A DNA stretch of 64,000 nt, from positions 372,001 through 436,000 of the forward strand of contig OX637799.1 in assembly GCA_951802425.1 (NCBI GenBank). Direction: 5' to 3'. Under the pieces are notes generated by a model that made no database searches, was not told the DNA's origin, and was given only the letters and a program-made list of their open reading frames with translations. Each line of letters starts with the position of its first letter. Position 1 is the stretch's first letter. Shown piece by piece: positions 1-10,900 of the stretch. The stretch comes from Clavaria fumosa. Taxonomy: Eukaryota > Basidiomycota > Agaricomycetes > Agaricales > Clavariaceae. The translations under genes and the position numbers were made by a program.

Positions 1-70
1 TTTTGTCATGAAAGTGTTGTTCATACTATCCAGCCAACAAATTTCAATCCTTTAACTTAAGAAACACCAT

Positions 71-75
71 GCAAA
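71..75. repeat. Target-site duplication, left copy (GCAAA)
   Basis: GCAAA directly abuts the first base of the 5' LTR and is repeated directly after the 3' LTR. Five bp is the usual duplication length for Ty3/gypsy integrases. Confidence 0.93.
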
Positions 76-642
76 TGTTACGGTGCGTAGTCAGGTGACC
101 ACCGCGCATAAGTCACGGGACACGCCCGAGACCCCGAACACGTGACTAACTAACCAGCAACCACGTGGTTGGTAAACGCCCGATCACCTGACTACCTATC
201 ACATGACCGCTACCGAGGAGACGGCCCATTTTCGTGATGGAACGTCTGTGCGGGATGCCATCACCCCGTCACCAGCCGACAGCTGTCGCCTTGGCCCCAT
301 CAACATTAAGCCTAACCCGGCCCTTCCCTTGTTCCCTCCCCTCGCTACCACTATCCCGTCCCCTTGGCGTCCTTATACCCCTCATCAACGTCCCATCGCC
401 CCGCCAACCCCGCCCTCGCGACCACGTGATCGTCCCCTTGGCAGACCCCCTCCTCCCTACCGTTGCCGCCCTTCCCTTCACCCCTTGTACCTACATCGTT
501 ACCGTACTGCCATAATTTAGTATATATACGGGTAGATATGTGTCCTGTACTCGCTAGACTTGTTATTCTTGCAAATTACTCCCTCTGCTTGCATCCTGCC
601 CAGCTAGACTGCCCAGGACTGACTCAGCAGTGAGCCGTAACA
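76..642 (+). repeat. 5' LTR of young chromovirus
   Basis: 567 bp, starting TGTTACGGTG and ending CCGTAACA. It matches 5838-6404 except at five positions (103, 244, 357, 464, 636). Each is a C/T or G/A difference at a CpG. Only position 464 carries the decayed base in this copy. The short ORFs inside the LTR are not supported as genes. Confidence 0.97.
521..528 (+). promoter_or_regulatory. LTR TATA box
   Basis: TATATATA in the 5' LTR (same in the 3' LTR at 6283-6290). A start site 25-35 bp downstream would fall at about 551-556, just where the segment complementary to the primer-binding site begins (554). This agrees with transcription starting at the self-priming sequence. Confidence 0.75.
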
Positions 643-643
643 T

Positions 644-657
644 AATAACAAGTCTAG
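644..657 (+). other. Self-complementary primer-binding site (Tf1/sushi type)
   Basis: The 14 bases AATAACAAGTCTAG, one base after the 5' LTR, are the exact reverse complement of LTR bases 554-567 (CTAGACTTGTTATT). In Tf1 and related elements the 5' end of the mRNA folds back on the PBS and is cleaved to give the reverse-transcription primer, so no tRNA is needed. The position next to the LTR and the match to the predicted mRNA 5' end both fit. The mechanism is inferred from known elements. Confidence 0.85.
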
Positions 658-663
658 CCATAA

Positions 664-1560
664 CCACCTCCCTCCGGACCTGGTTCTCTCTCCAACCTGG
701 CTTCTCCCACTGTCCTTGCGACTCGTACGAACGATCCCGCCGACCTAGCCTACCGAACACGGCAATACGCCTTGCACCTACCACCCCCTCCCGGACTGAT
801 CGAAATCCGCGAGACTTGGCGACGAAACCGTCTGCGACACATCGACAGATGAACCCCAACCGCGATCACACGTCCGCCCACTCCTGAGTACCGAAAGTAC
901 CCGAAGAGTGTCGTTTACCGTTCCGTTGAGAGACAGTTTATCCCCACCGGATTACTTACCTCCAAAACCCTCCGCGTACAGCGCCTATTCGAGACCTATA
1001 GTCAGGTCGAATTCATAGAAGGCCTACACGAGCGCTTGACCGAACTTTGGATTGCCCAACAACAGGAAGATATCGCTGAGGTCTTAGAAGGCCTCAATAT
1101 CGAAGAACTCGACAATATCCCGACCCCCGCTTCCACCGAAGCCTCGCCGTCTCCGCGTCCCGCCTCGCCCGTACCCACCACCCGAACTTTCGCCAACAAG
1201 TGCACGCAGACCCAGCCCAGCGAACGTTTCATTACAATCACCGGACACCGAGCCGAGTACCTCATCGATACCGCCACACGATATATCGTGGACTGGAAAC
1301 CTTGTACCACTCAGCCCTATCCCACCGTTCCTAGCAGACGCTCCCGGATCCCCGTTAACGTTCCAGTCTCCCCCGTCACCCCGACCAACATCCCTGACCT
1401 CCTGGCAGCAAGAGCACTTGCCGCCAGATACCGAGCCGCTGTCCACCTACCACAGCCCGAGCCTCTCAACCCACTCACTGACACCGACGATGTCTCATCC
1501 CCCGGACCCTCAGACGTCTCATCAATCCAGCCGTACGACCTCGACTCCGATGATGAGTAG
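664..1560 (+). pseudogene. Leader ORF upstream of gag, one in-frame TGA
   Basis: Frame +1 is open from just after the PBS to TAG at 1558-1560 except for one TGA at 850-852. The reading is protein-like: basic and Pro-rich at first, then an acidic Ser/Pro-rich tail. The upstream frames look random. No ATG starts it, so the start is unknown. The TGA is one CpG transition from CGA (Arg). The tail overlaps the start of gag; its stop codon lies in ATGATGAGTAG, where ATG codons of the gag frame overlap the TAG. I do not recognise a domain. It may be a leader protein or an N-terminal part of Gag separated by frame. Confidence 0.5.
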
Positions 1561-2464
1561 CGGAATTATGGTGAAAGACTACAATGGAGACCAGACTGGG
1601 TACCAGACGTTCAAACGACAGTTTACTCTCCTCTTCGCCTCTGAACACGAGAGGTATGAGACCGTTGCAAAGAAAATCTACTTTGTTCTTAACAAGATGT
1701 GCCTGGACTACGCCGAGGAATGGGCTAATGCCCGGGTCGACCGAATAATCGAGATGGAAACCACGGGAAGTTGGGCCAACTTCGTGAACGACCTAGACGA
1801 CGAATTTCTCGACACGGCCGACGAAACCCGTGCCCTCGCTAATCTCCAGAAACTCCGACAGAGCGGTAAGACTGCCCGCGAATTCTTCACCGAGTTCGAC
1901 CGACTTTACCGCATGGCACACCTCACCATCACCCACCACGAATCAGTTCTTATTGAGTATCTCAAGAACGGGCTCAACCAGCCCCTCGTCGAGAAGATCT
2001 ATAATTCTGACACCCTCCCTGCCACCTACATCGGGTGGAGAAACAAAGCAATCCGGATGGATGACCTCTGGCAAGAGTTCAAGTCACTCCGAAAAGCCCG
2101 CGCCCCCGCTCCTCCTCCGCGCACAACCACGACCCAAACCCGGCTCCCACCCATCGCCGTGCCAACTAGAAATCCTGACGCGATGATCGTCGACCGCTCC
2201 CGCCCGAAACCCGCTGAACTCCAGTGCTATAACTGTCGCGGCTTCGGTCACATCTCCAAGAATTGTCCACTCCCGCCCACGCGCCGCACCCAGCAGGTCC
2301 GAGGAGTCATCTCCCTCCCTGCCCCGATCGCCCCAAGCGCCACGACACCCGTGACCACATCGGGCGATGAATTGGAAGAAGCACAGGCGGAGATCGCAAG
2401 GTTGAAAGACCTGGTCGTGGTCAGAGAAAAAGAAATCGCGGATTTTACAAACGGCGAAGATTGA
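1490..2464 (+). CDS. gag: Gag capsid/nucleocapsid protein of young chromovirus
   Basis: Structural protein that packages element RNA in virus-like particles. The frame is open from ATG 1490 (alternative starts at 1550 and 1553, overlapping the leader stop) to TGA 2462-2464. A Retrotrans_gag-type helical domain lies near residues 40-190 (typical REFFTEFDRLYRMA segment). One CCHC knuckle follows at about 2224-2270 (CYNCRGFGHISKNC). The C-terminus is a short coiled-coil-like Glu/Lys stretch. Pol is in the -1 frame and open well upstream of the Gag stop, so Pol is probably made by frameshifting. AAAAAG at 2427-2432 is the only A-rich slip candidate I see, and it is not a classical heptamer. Confidence 0.85.
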   Translation: MSHPPDPQTSHQSSRTTSTPMMSSGIMVKDYNGDQTGYQTFKRQFTLLFASEHERYETVAKKIYFVLNKMCLDYAEEWANARVDRIIEMETTGSWANFVNDLDDEFLDTADETRALANLQKLRQSGKTAREFFTEFDRLYRMAHLTITHHESVLIEYLKNGLNQPLVEKIYNSDTLPATYIGWRNKAIRMDDLWQEFKSLRKARAPAPPPRTTTTQTRLPPIAVPTRNPDAMIVDRSRPKPAELQCYNCRGFGHISKNCPLPPTRRTQQVRGVISLPAPIAPSATTPVTTSGDELEEAQAEIARLKDLVVVREKEIADFTNGED

Positions 2465-5400
2465 GTTCAGACTCTTCGCCGGTAAAACGTTATGTACCCC
2501 CTTGTGCCCCCGCCGTGAATAAACAGGTCCTGGTGACCCCTTCTCCGTCCCCCAGACTGAACCTGAGGAAAGAGAAAACCAAGGCAAACCCCGAAAAGCC
2601 TTGTATGGAAATACCCATTACGATGGAGAACCCCAGCAATGGGAGGAGAAGACTGGGATATGCCCTTGTGGACTCAGGATGCTCAGCCTCCGCCATCGAC
2701 AAGAAATATGCCCAGAGCCTGGGACTGAGGTTACGGGACCTCCCCCAACCCCTATACTCGATCAATGCTGACGGAACTCCCAACGCCATAGGGATGGTAA
2801 CTAAAACTGCCAACCTGATCATCTCCATTGGACAGGACTTCCGCCAGAAAATCACCCTCCTAGTTGGACAATTCCACCCTCCCCACCTCTACCTAGGAGA
2901 CGACTGGTTGAGAAGGAACAACCCCACAATTGATTGGATCGACCGAACGATCGAGTTCCCCAGACCTAGTACGGTACTTACGCGAGGCGCTTTCGTTGAA
3001 ACCATAATACCCCCCTACCACGAAGAATTCCCAAAGGTTTTCTCAATCGCAGAGTTCGCGAAATTACCCCCCTCCCGAGGCGCCATTGACCATCCGATCG
3101 AACTAAAGGAAGGGGCCGTCCCCAAGCGGTCAAAAATCTATTCCGTACCATGTGCGTACTACCCAGAATTGAAGTCATGGATCGAGGAAAACCTAAAGAG
3201 TGGACGAATACGACCTTCGAACTCACCCTGGGCCTCGCCTCTCTTCTTTAAGCAAGAAGGGAAAAAGTTACGCCCCATAATCGACTACCGAGAACTCAAT
3301 GCTGTGACAAAGAAAGACGCACACCCCCTCCCCCTTATCCGAGACATCCTCGACGCCCTCAAAGGAAAAGTCTTCTTCACCAAAATGGATGTCGTACGCG
3401 GCTTTAACAACATCAAGATCCGGGAAGGCGACGAATGGCTAACAGCATTTATCTGCCCGGAAGGCCAATTCGAATATACTGTTATGGGATTTGGACTGAC
3501 CAATGCCCCAGCCCGATTTCAGCGCTTCATGAATGCCATTCTCCGTGAAGAAATAGCCACTGGCCACGTACACGTTTATATCGACGACATCCTCATCCAC
3601 ACGCCGGACCTGGAAACACACCAGTGACTTACTCGTGCCGTCCTCCAAAGACTCGCGGAGAACTCGCTCTGCCTAAGACTGGAGAAATGTCACTTCCAAA
3701 AGAGTGAGGTCGAGTTCCTGGGGCACTATATCCGATGTGGACATATCGAGAAGTCTGAACGACTGTGTGCTGGAATATGAGAATGGCCTGTCCCACGATC
3801 CAAAAGAGAAGTCCAGAAATTCCTTGGGTTCCTGAATTATTTTAGGAGACACATCCCCGACTTCGCCACGACCGCAATCCCTCTCCACCAACTCACAGGG
3901 AATAAAGATTGGCAGTGGGGCTTAGACGAGAAGAATGCCTTTGACCGCCTCATCCAACAACTGCTTGACGGACGACGTACAGCAGTCCCCAAGGATGAGG
4001 GTAGCTGGAAGATTGAAACAGATGCCTCCAACGTTGCGATAGGCGGTATCTTATACCAACAGCAAGAGGACGGTAACTGGGCAATGATTGATTGTTTTTC
4101 TAAGGCTCTCAAGGACGCCGAGAAGAACTACGATACCTACGATAAGGAACTGCTAGCCATCGTCCGTGCTCTTGAAGCCTGGCCACAGTATCTCATCGCT
4201 ACCCCTGTGCCCTTCGAGATTTGGACCGACCACGCCAACCTGGCCTATTTCCGTAAACCTAATCCGCTTAATGGAAGACAGAATCGTTGGAGGGCCCTCC
4301 TGGCACTGTATAACTTCGAAATCAAGCACCGGCCGGGCAAGACCAATACCGCCGCCGACGCACTGTCCCGCCGGCCCGACCATGACGACGCTACCACCCC
4401 GACCCTAGCCCCACTGCTACCGGACGTCCTCTTCAAATCAACAACCGAACCAAGTCTTCTTGACCGCATCAAGGCTGGTCAAACAGAAACTACGCATGGA
4501 CCTGCCATCATACAGGAAGCCGATGGGGTCAAATACTATCGAAACAAGATCTGGGTCCCCCCTAACCTAGTCGACGATGTGCTGGCTATCCACCATGATG
4601 CCCCCTCAGCCGGGCACCCAGGCATCCGGAAGACCAGCGAGAATGTCCGTCGAAACTTCGACTGGCCCGGACTCGACAGCGACATTCGATCCCACATCCA
4701 GCGGTGTTGGCACTGCCAAAGAAACAAAATCAATTGTGCTGGGAACCGACCTGCCTTACACCCTTTCCCCTCCCCGCTGCAGCCGTGGGATGAGATAAGC
4801 TGGGACATCGTAGGACCACTGAACCCCTCTGAAGGCTATGACGGAGTCCTGGTCATTCGGGACCGGGCCACGAGGTCTTCCTTACTAGAGCCCATCAGTA
4901 TGGACCTGACGAGCGAGGGAGCCGCCCGGATATTCCTACGCCGCGTCTATGCCAGCCACGGACTCCCATCTAAAGTCACAAGCGACCGAGGGTCAAATTT
5001 CGTGGCTAAATTCCTCAAGAATGTGTATGGACAGCTGGGCGTAGGAACTAACCCTAGCACGGCTTATCACCCCCAAACCGACGGCCTCACGGAAAGGGCC
5101 AACCAGGAAGTATTCACGCTACTAAAACACGTCTGTAGTGAGATGCCCGAGAACTGGGCTTCCTGGCTCCCAATTACGGAGTTCGCCCTCAACAACCGAT
5201 CCTACGGAAGCTCCAACATCTCTCCTTTCCTACTCGACTATGCTAGACATCCTGTCGCCCTCCCCGACCTTCGCCTCATCGAGTCGAGCAACCCCGCGGC
5301 TGATAGCTTTTTGGAAGAAGCCTACGAAATGCGAGGAAAAATGAAGAAATTAGTAGAGCAGTCCAACAAGGCCATGGAGCGACGAGGGGGGTACACAACC

Positions 5401-5826
5401 AACTGGAAAGAAGGGACCCTAGTCTGGTTGGAAAGCCGCAACTTGGTATTAGAAGATCTCCGAAAGAAGCTGATGCCGCGACGAGTCGGACCCTTCAAGG
5501 TAGTCACGAAACGAGGCGCCGCCGCCTACGAACTCGAACTACCGCGACATTGGCGCATACATCCTGTCTTCCATGAATCTTTCCTAACCCTCGCCACTCC
5601 CGGTCCCGACCACCCAGAACGGCCTGAAAGCATGGAGGTCGATGGAGAACCACAATACGAAGTGGAATTCGTTAGAGCGAAGCGGAAGCGAGGGAGACAG
5701 GTGCAATATCTGGTACGTTGGACAGGATACCCCCCGGAAGACGATACTTGGGAGCCTGCCAAGAATCTCAAGGACTCCCCGGATGCGATACGGGACTTCG
5801 AGATTGCTCAGAAAGCGCAATCTTGA
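2461..5826 (+). pseudogene. pol: Pol polyprotein (PR-RT-RH-IN-chromodomain), two in-frame stops
   Basis: One frame runs across 2461-5826, interrupted only by TGA at 3625-3627 and 3778-3780. In order: aspartic protease with the DSG triad at about 2671; reverse transcriptase with YIDD at 3577-3588; RNase H starting near ETDAS at 4015; integrase with an HHCC zinc region (about 4590-4740) and a DDE core; and a C-terminal chromodomain at about 5650-5790 ([17 protein letters not shown]). Chromodomains in such integrases steer insertion to particular chromatin. Both stops fall just after the RT catalytic site. They are consistent with CpG decay of Arg CGA, though other origins are possible. The catalytic residues I could check are intact, so inactivation looks recent. 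Confidence 0.93.
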
Positions 5827-5834
5827 GGAGAGGA
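5825..5834 (+). other. Polypurine tract of young chromovirus
   Basis: GAGGAGAGGA lies three bases before the 3' LTR, directly after the Pol stop codon. It is the expected priming site for plus-strand DNA synthesis. Confidence 0.75.
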
Positions 5835-5837
5835 TTA

Positions 5838-6404
5838 TGTTACGGTGCGTAGTCAGGTGACCACTGCGCATAAGTCACGGGACACGCCCGAGACCCCGAA
5901 CACGTGACTAACTAACCAGCAACCACGTGGTTGGTAAACGCCCGATCACCTGACTACCTATCACATGACCGCTACCGAGGAGACGGCCCATTTTCGTGAT
6001 GGAACATCTGTGCGGGATGCCATCACCCCGTCACCAGCCGACAGCTGTCGCCTTGGCCCCATCAACATTAAGCCTAACCCGGCCCTTCCCTTGTTCCCTC
6101 CCCTCGCTACCACTATCCTGTCCCCTTGGCGTCCTTATACCCCTCATCAACGTCCCATCGCCCCGCCAACCCCGCCCTCGCGACCACGTGATCGTCCCCT
6201 TGGCAGACCCCCTCCTCCCTACCGTCGCCGCCCTTCCCTTCACCCCTTGTACCTACATCGTTACCGTACTGCCATAATTTAGTATATATACGGGTAGATA
6301 TGTGTCCTGTACTCGCTAGACTTGTTATTCTTGCAAATTACTCCCTCTGCTTGCATCCTGCCCAGCTAGACTGCCCAGGACTGACTCAGCAGTGAGCTGT
6401 AACA
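5838..6404 (+). repeat. 3' LTR of young chromovirus
   Basis: 567 bp, a direct repeat of 76-642. Positions 5865, 6006, 6119 and 6398 carry TG or CA where the 5' LTR keeps CG; 6226 is the reverse case. Confidence 0.97.
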
Positions 6405-6409
6405 GCAAA
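6405..6409. repeat. Target-site duplication, right copy (GCAAA)
   Basis: Second copy of the 5-bp target duplication, directly after the last base of the 3' LTR. The match shows that both ends come from one integration event. Confidence 0.93.
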
Positions 6410-7009
6410 TCAGGTGAACGAAGGGCTAAACCCCAGCTATATATTTTATCACAAGGTAAGTACCATACTTATCTACATGAAGGAAAGCCAAGACCCCTCT
6501 TCATCAAAGGAAGAACCTGAAGTACTGTACTCAGACCCCCAAGACTCCTCGCCCCATGACTCATTGGAAGAGTCTGAGAAGTCAGACTCACCCACGAACC
6601 CAAGGGCGACCCTCAGGGAATGAGAGGTGAACTGGCCATCCCAGATCCCAGCCTCTAAGGATATCTCTTGCAGATCCCGCACAGCACTGAGAGGGCCCTC
6701 ATCATCCAGAGTAGGAGAGGGGAGGGAGGAATAGGTGGCCTGAGAGTTTTACCAGCCACCCATCAATTGAGCAGAACCTCTATTGGTTTGAGTACTACCA
6801 GAGGTATATGAGGACTTGGATAAAGGACTGACTACTTAGAGCCAATCCACAGACCTATTACCAGACACTTTGACTACTGCAGGAGTATTCCCTGCACATC
6901 AAGAGACAAGTCTGACAGGACTATTGACTAGTGTTAGGAACTGAACAGACACTTTGCTCTACCCTTGCACACCAAAGGGGTTTTGCTGTCACAAGCCCAA
7001 CAGTTTTAT

Positions 7010-7230
7010 TAGAAAGACTGGTCCAGACTGGGATGCAACCAGTTAGAACCAGTTGAGGACCAATCTTGGTTCGAAACTGGTTTCAACCGGTTGATGGACT
7101 ACAGAAGACTGATTGGGACTGGTCTTTAAGGGTCCAGTCCGGTTTTGGAAGCAAACCCAGATGAGAAAGACCAGTCTTGGTCTCGGTCCAACCCCTGGGG
7201 GTTTGAAAGACTGGACTGGACCAGACTTTT
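7010..7230. repeat. Degenerate ACTGG/CCAGT motif cluster
   Basis: About 220 bp in which ACTGG, CCAGT and near-copies (ACCGGT, ACCAGTT, GGACTGGACCAG) recur on both strands every 10-20 bp. The stretch interrupts the region where the relic's gag should be. It could be an inserted satellite-like array or a nested hairpin-rich element. No clean period is visible. Confidence 0.5.
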
Positions 7231-7495
7231 GAACACTATCGATGGTGTTATCACCCAGCAGAACTCTGCGTGCCCTACCCTGCCCACTGCCAACCGACCC
7301 CTCCCCCTCCAAACCCATTTTGCCCCTGCCCCTTGCCCCTACTTGGCCCAGCCATTGGCCTGCACCCCTGCCCCTCCCATCATGCCATGCCCTGCTCTGG
7401 CTGGCAATGCCATGATGGTGGATCATGCCTGTGTCCCTGGAGTAGTACACACCTGTTTCCAATGTGGTCAAGCCAGCCACATGGTGAGAGAGTGA
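7145..7495 (+). pseudogene. Gag remnant with broken zinc knuckle (old element)
   Basis: A Pro/Ala/Cys-rich open stretch ends with the start of a CCHC knuckle near 7456-7492 (CFQCGQ, then HMVRE). A TGA sits where the fourth ligand, Cys, should be. No Retrotrans_gag helical domain is recognisable upstream in 6410-7140, so most of gag is gone or unreadable. Confidence 0.55.
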
Positions 7496-7938
7496 CTGCT
7501 CCCAGACACATGCCTGCAGATCTGGAGGCCACAGCTCCATGCTGTGGAAAGCCAGGCATGGAATGCCAAAGACTATGAGAATGAGATTGCACTGCTCTGA
7601 GACCAGGTGCAGTTGCTTGAGAGAGAGAGGAAGGCTCCTGTTGAGGAGCAGGATTTTGGAGACAAGGCCCAGTAAGTCCAAACTGGAGCCTCAAGAGTAG
7701 ATATCCCAGCCTCCCTCCTGTCCCTGTATCCACAGCTAGTATCCTGAAATATACTATCTTGCAGTGGAGACATACCCAGATTGGGGCTGAAGTGAAGGAC
7801 AAAGTGGAAATGGAAACTGCTAAGAGTGAAATACTGAAAAGGGAAATGGGGATTAGTAGGAAAGCAGAGCTGACAAAGTGCCTTGCAGAGGTGCTGAAGG
7901 ACACCCTATCACATATGCCCTGAGAGCTCTCCATCCAG

Positions 7939-10900
7939 GTGCACCTGGAAGCTCTCAGCACTGGCAAATGGGCAACTATGAAAGCCCTTGTCAACTCAGG
8001 CTGCACCAACTGCTTTATGGACTTGGAGTGGGCAAAAAAAGTGGGACTGGAGCCATCTCTCCTGCTGAACCCAATCACCATGTATAATGTGGATGGAACA
8101 CAGAACAGGAATGGTAAAATCTGGTATGGGATGGACTTGCTTGTCATAGTTGGTGACCACCAGGAGCAGATCCACTTTCTGCTAGGGAAGACCCAGTCTC
8201 ACATGGTGATCCTTGGACATGACTGGTTAAAGCAACATAACCTGGAGATTGACTGGGTGAAAGCTGAAGTGAAGCTTACTTGCTGCCCCAGCACCTGTGC
8301 CTCTTCTCCTCACAGCTGCCTGACCCCAGCATGAGCCCCTGCACCCCTGAAAACAAGTACCCTGGCCTCCACCAGTATTCCAGACACCTGTTTCCCCAAC
8401 ACTGGCCCCACTCCTGATTGGCCCAGCCTCTACCCCTTGGTCTTTAGCAAAGAAAAGTGGCATGAGCTTCCCCACTCCCGCCCTGACTTTGATATTAAAA
8501 TCGAGTTCAAGACTGATCCTGGGCACCTCTCCACTAAGCTATACTCACTAATGTGAGAAGAGATGGTGGAGGATGAACTGATGGGTGGATGAGCAGTTGG
8601 CATCTGGATGTATCTGACCTTCGAAATCCCTATATGCAAGCCCCTTCTTCTTCAAACATGAGAAGGACAAGCTGTGACCAATTATTGACTACTCAAGGCT
8701 TAATACACAACTGATTAAAGACAAGTACCCCCTCCCATGCATCCAAGACACAGTGGATGTGCTTAAAGGAGCATCTATCTACTCCAAGATAGATGCAAAG
8801 GGAGGCTTCCCCTCAATGCAGGTTTGGCCAGAGCACCAGCACTGCTGTGCCTTCCTAACACCCTGTGGACTCTTCAAACTGGCAGTCATGTGGTTTGGGC
8901 TGCAGAACACACCTGCGACCTTCCAGCACTTCATGAATCACATGCTAAGGGAGGAGATTGCAGGAGGACATGTCCAGGCCTATGTCAATGATGTGATAGT
9001 ATTTGTGGAGGACTTGGCCACTCACCAGTACTGGATGAATTGGGTCTTGGAGAAGTTTAGAAAGAACAGGTTGTGCCTCAGACTCAGTAAATGCGAGTTT
9101 GAGAAAAATGAGATCATCTTCCTTGGGATGAAGATCTCTCACAACTGTTTGGAACATGATCCAGCAAAGGGTGAAGCGGTGCAGAACTGGCCATGGCCCA
9201 AGAATGTGAAAGATGTGCAGAAGTTTAATGGGATGTTAAACTACCTCCGTCACCACATTCTGAACCTCTCAGCCTGAGCTAAGCCACTATTCCAGCTTAC
9301 TGGAAAAGTTCCATGGAAATGGGAGGAGGAAGAGGAAGCAGCCTTCCAAGACCTTCATCTAGCACTCATCTCAGCCCCAGTGTTGGCTCTGCCACAGGAC
9401 AAAGGGAGATGGAAGGTAGAGACAGATGCAAGTAACTTGGCAACCAGTGAGTGCTTTCACAGCAGCAGATGGATGGGACCTGGAGAGTTGTGGATTATAT
9501 CTCCAAGGCCCTCACTGTGGCTGAGAAGAACTATGACATGTACAACAAAGAGTTCTTGGCTGTGATTCGAGCACTTCGCAAGTGGCAGGCATACCTCATC
9601 AGAGCAGAAGAGATGATTGAGATCTGGACAGACCATGTGAACCTTCAGTACTTCTGGAAGCCCCAGAAGCTGAAGTGGAGGCAGGTCCATTGGGTCAGAG
9701 AGCTCCAGTGCTTTGACTTTGAGATTAAGTACTGCACTGGGAAGTCAAACACGAAAGCTGATGTGCTCTCATGGAGGCCAGACTATGGAGAGATGGTGGA
9801 GGAGGATGCGCCAGTACAGGTCTTCTCAGAGGCTGAGACCCAGACATCATTCACATTGGAGATGGAGATGCTACTCCAGACAAACAGTGCAGTACATGTG
9901 CAGAAGCTGGAGGAGCTTGACAATGAGTGGACAAAAGATCGGATGAGACTCTGGTGGAAGGCAGAAATCACATGGGTGCCCCCAGAGGCATGTGAGGCAG
10001 TGCTCACCTTTGAGCATGACCTCCCCATCACTGGGCACCCTGGTCCATGGAAGCTGAGGGCAGCATTGCTGAGGTCCTACTGGTGGGTGGGCATGGTGAA
10101 GGATTCCAATTGGTATGCAGGTGGATGTGAGATGTGCCAATGAGTAAAGCCTGACCATACCAGGTGTGCTGCCCTGCTCCATCCACACCCTGTCCCTGAG
10201 AGGCCCTGGGCAGTTATCTCTTGGGACATTGTTGGGCCTTTCCCCCTCTCACATGGTCACAATGCAATTCTTGTCATTGTCAACAAGTTCATGAAATGAA
10301 CTCTCATCGAGGCAATTGGCCTTGACCTCACTGGACTTGGTGCCACTCGGATCCTTCAAGACCGGGTCTTCCATGACCATGGAGTCCCGCAGAAAGTTGT
10401 GAGTGACCGGGGAACCCAATTCATGTCCAGATTCATGAGGGAGTTCTATGGGATGATTGGGGTTAAGGCAAACCTGAGTACAGCCTTCCACCCACAAACA
10501 GATGGACAGACAGAATGGGTCAACCAGGAGGTTGAAGTGTATCTCTGGGCCTATGTTGACCATCTGCAGGATGACTGGGCAGAGTGGCTGTCTACAGCAG
10601 AGTTCACACTCAATAACCATGAGCACTTGGCCACCAGATTCACACCTTTCTATCCAGAGTATGGCCAGCACCCTTGGAATGGCAGTATCTGGCCACCTTC
10701 TGAGGTGAACCCTGCAGTGGACAAATGGATGGCCAAGCTCACAGAATCCCAAAGAGCAGCCAGGGAAGCAATGGGGAGGCAGCAGATGCAATGAAGGCCA
10801 GCTATGATAAGGGGAAGCACCCAAGTCATGAATACTCAAAGGGGGACTTAGTCTGGCTGGACACTTGAAACCTGAAAATGGATCAACCCTCCAAGAAGCT

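Larger units (their letters stand above)
76..6404 (+). mobile_element. Young Ty3/gypsy chromovirus (LTR retrotransposon)
   Basis: This is a full-length LTR retrotransposon. Two 567-bp direct repeats (76-642 and 5838-6404) begin TGTTACGG and end GTAACA, and are flanked by the 5-bp duplication GCAAA. Between them lie a leader ORF, Gag with a CCHC knuckle, and Pol in the order protease, reverse transcriptase, RNase H, integrase, chromodomain. That order and the C-terminal chromodomain place it in the chromovirus branch of Ty3/gypsy. Five LTR mismatches in 567 bp mean a recent insertion. It is probably not autonomous now, because Pol has two in-frame TGA codons and the leader ORF has one. It lies next to, and probably inside, an older relic element. 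Confidence 0.95.

Noticed and set aside
203..520. 105-residue ORF inside both LTRs
   Set aside because: It is Pro-rich by composition, present identically in both LTRs, and ends at the TATA box. No family feature; LTR sequence explains it.
2427..2432. Classical -1 frameshift heptamer at the gag-pol junction
   Set aside because: AAAAAG is present, but the X-XXY-YYZ pattern does not fit the gag frame, so only a generic slip site can be proposed.
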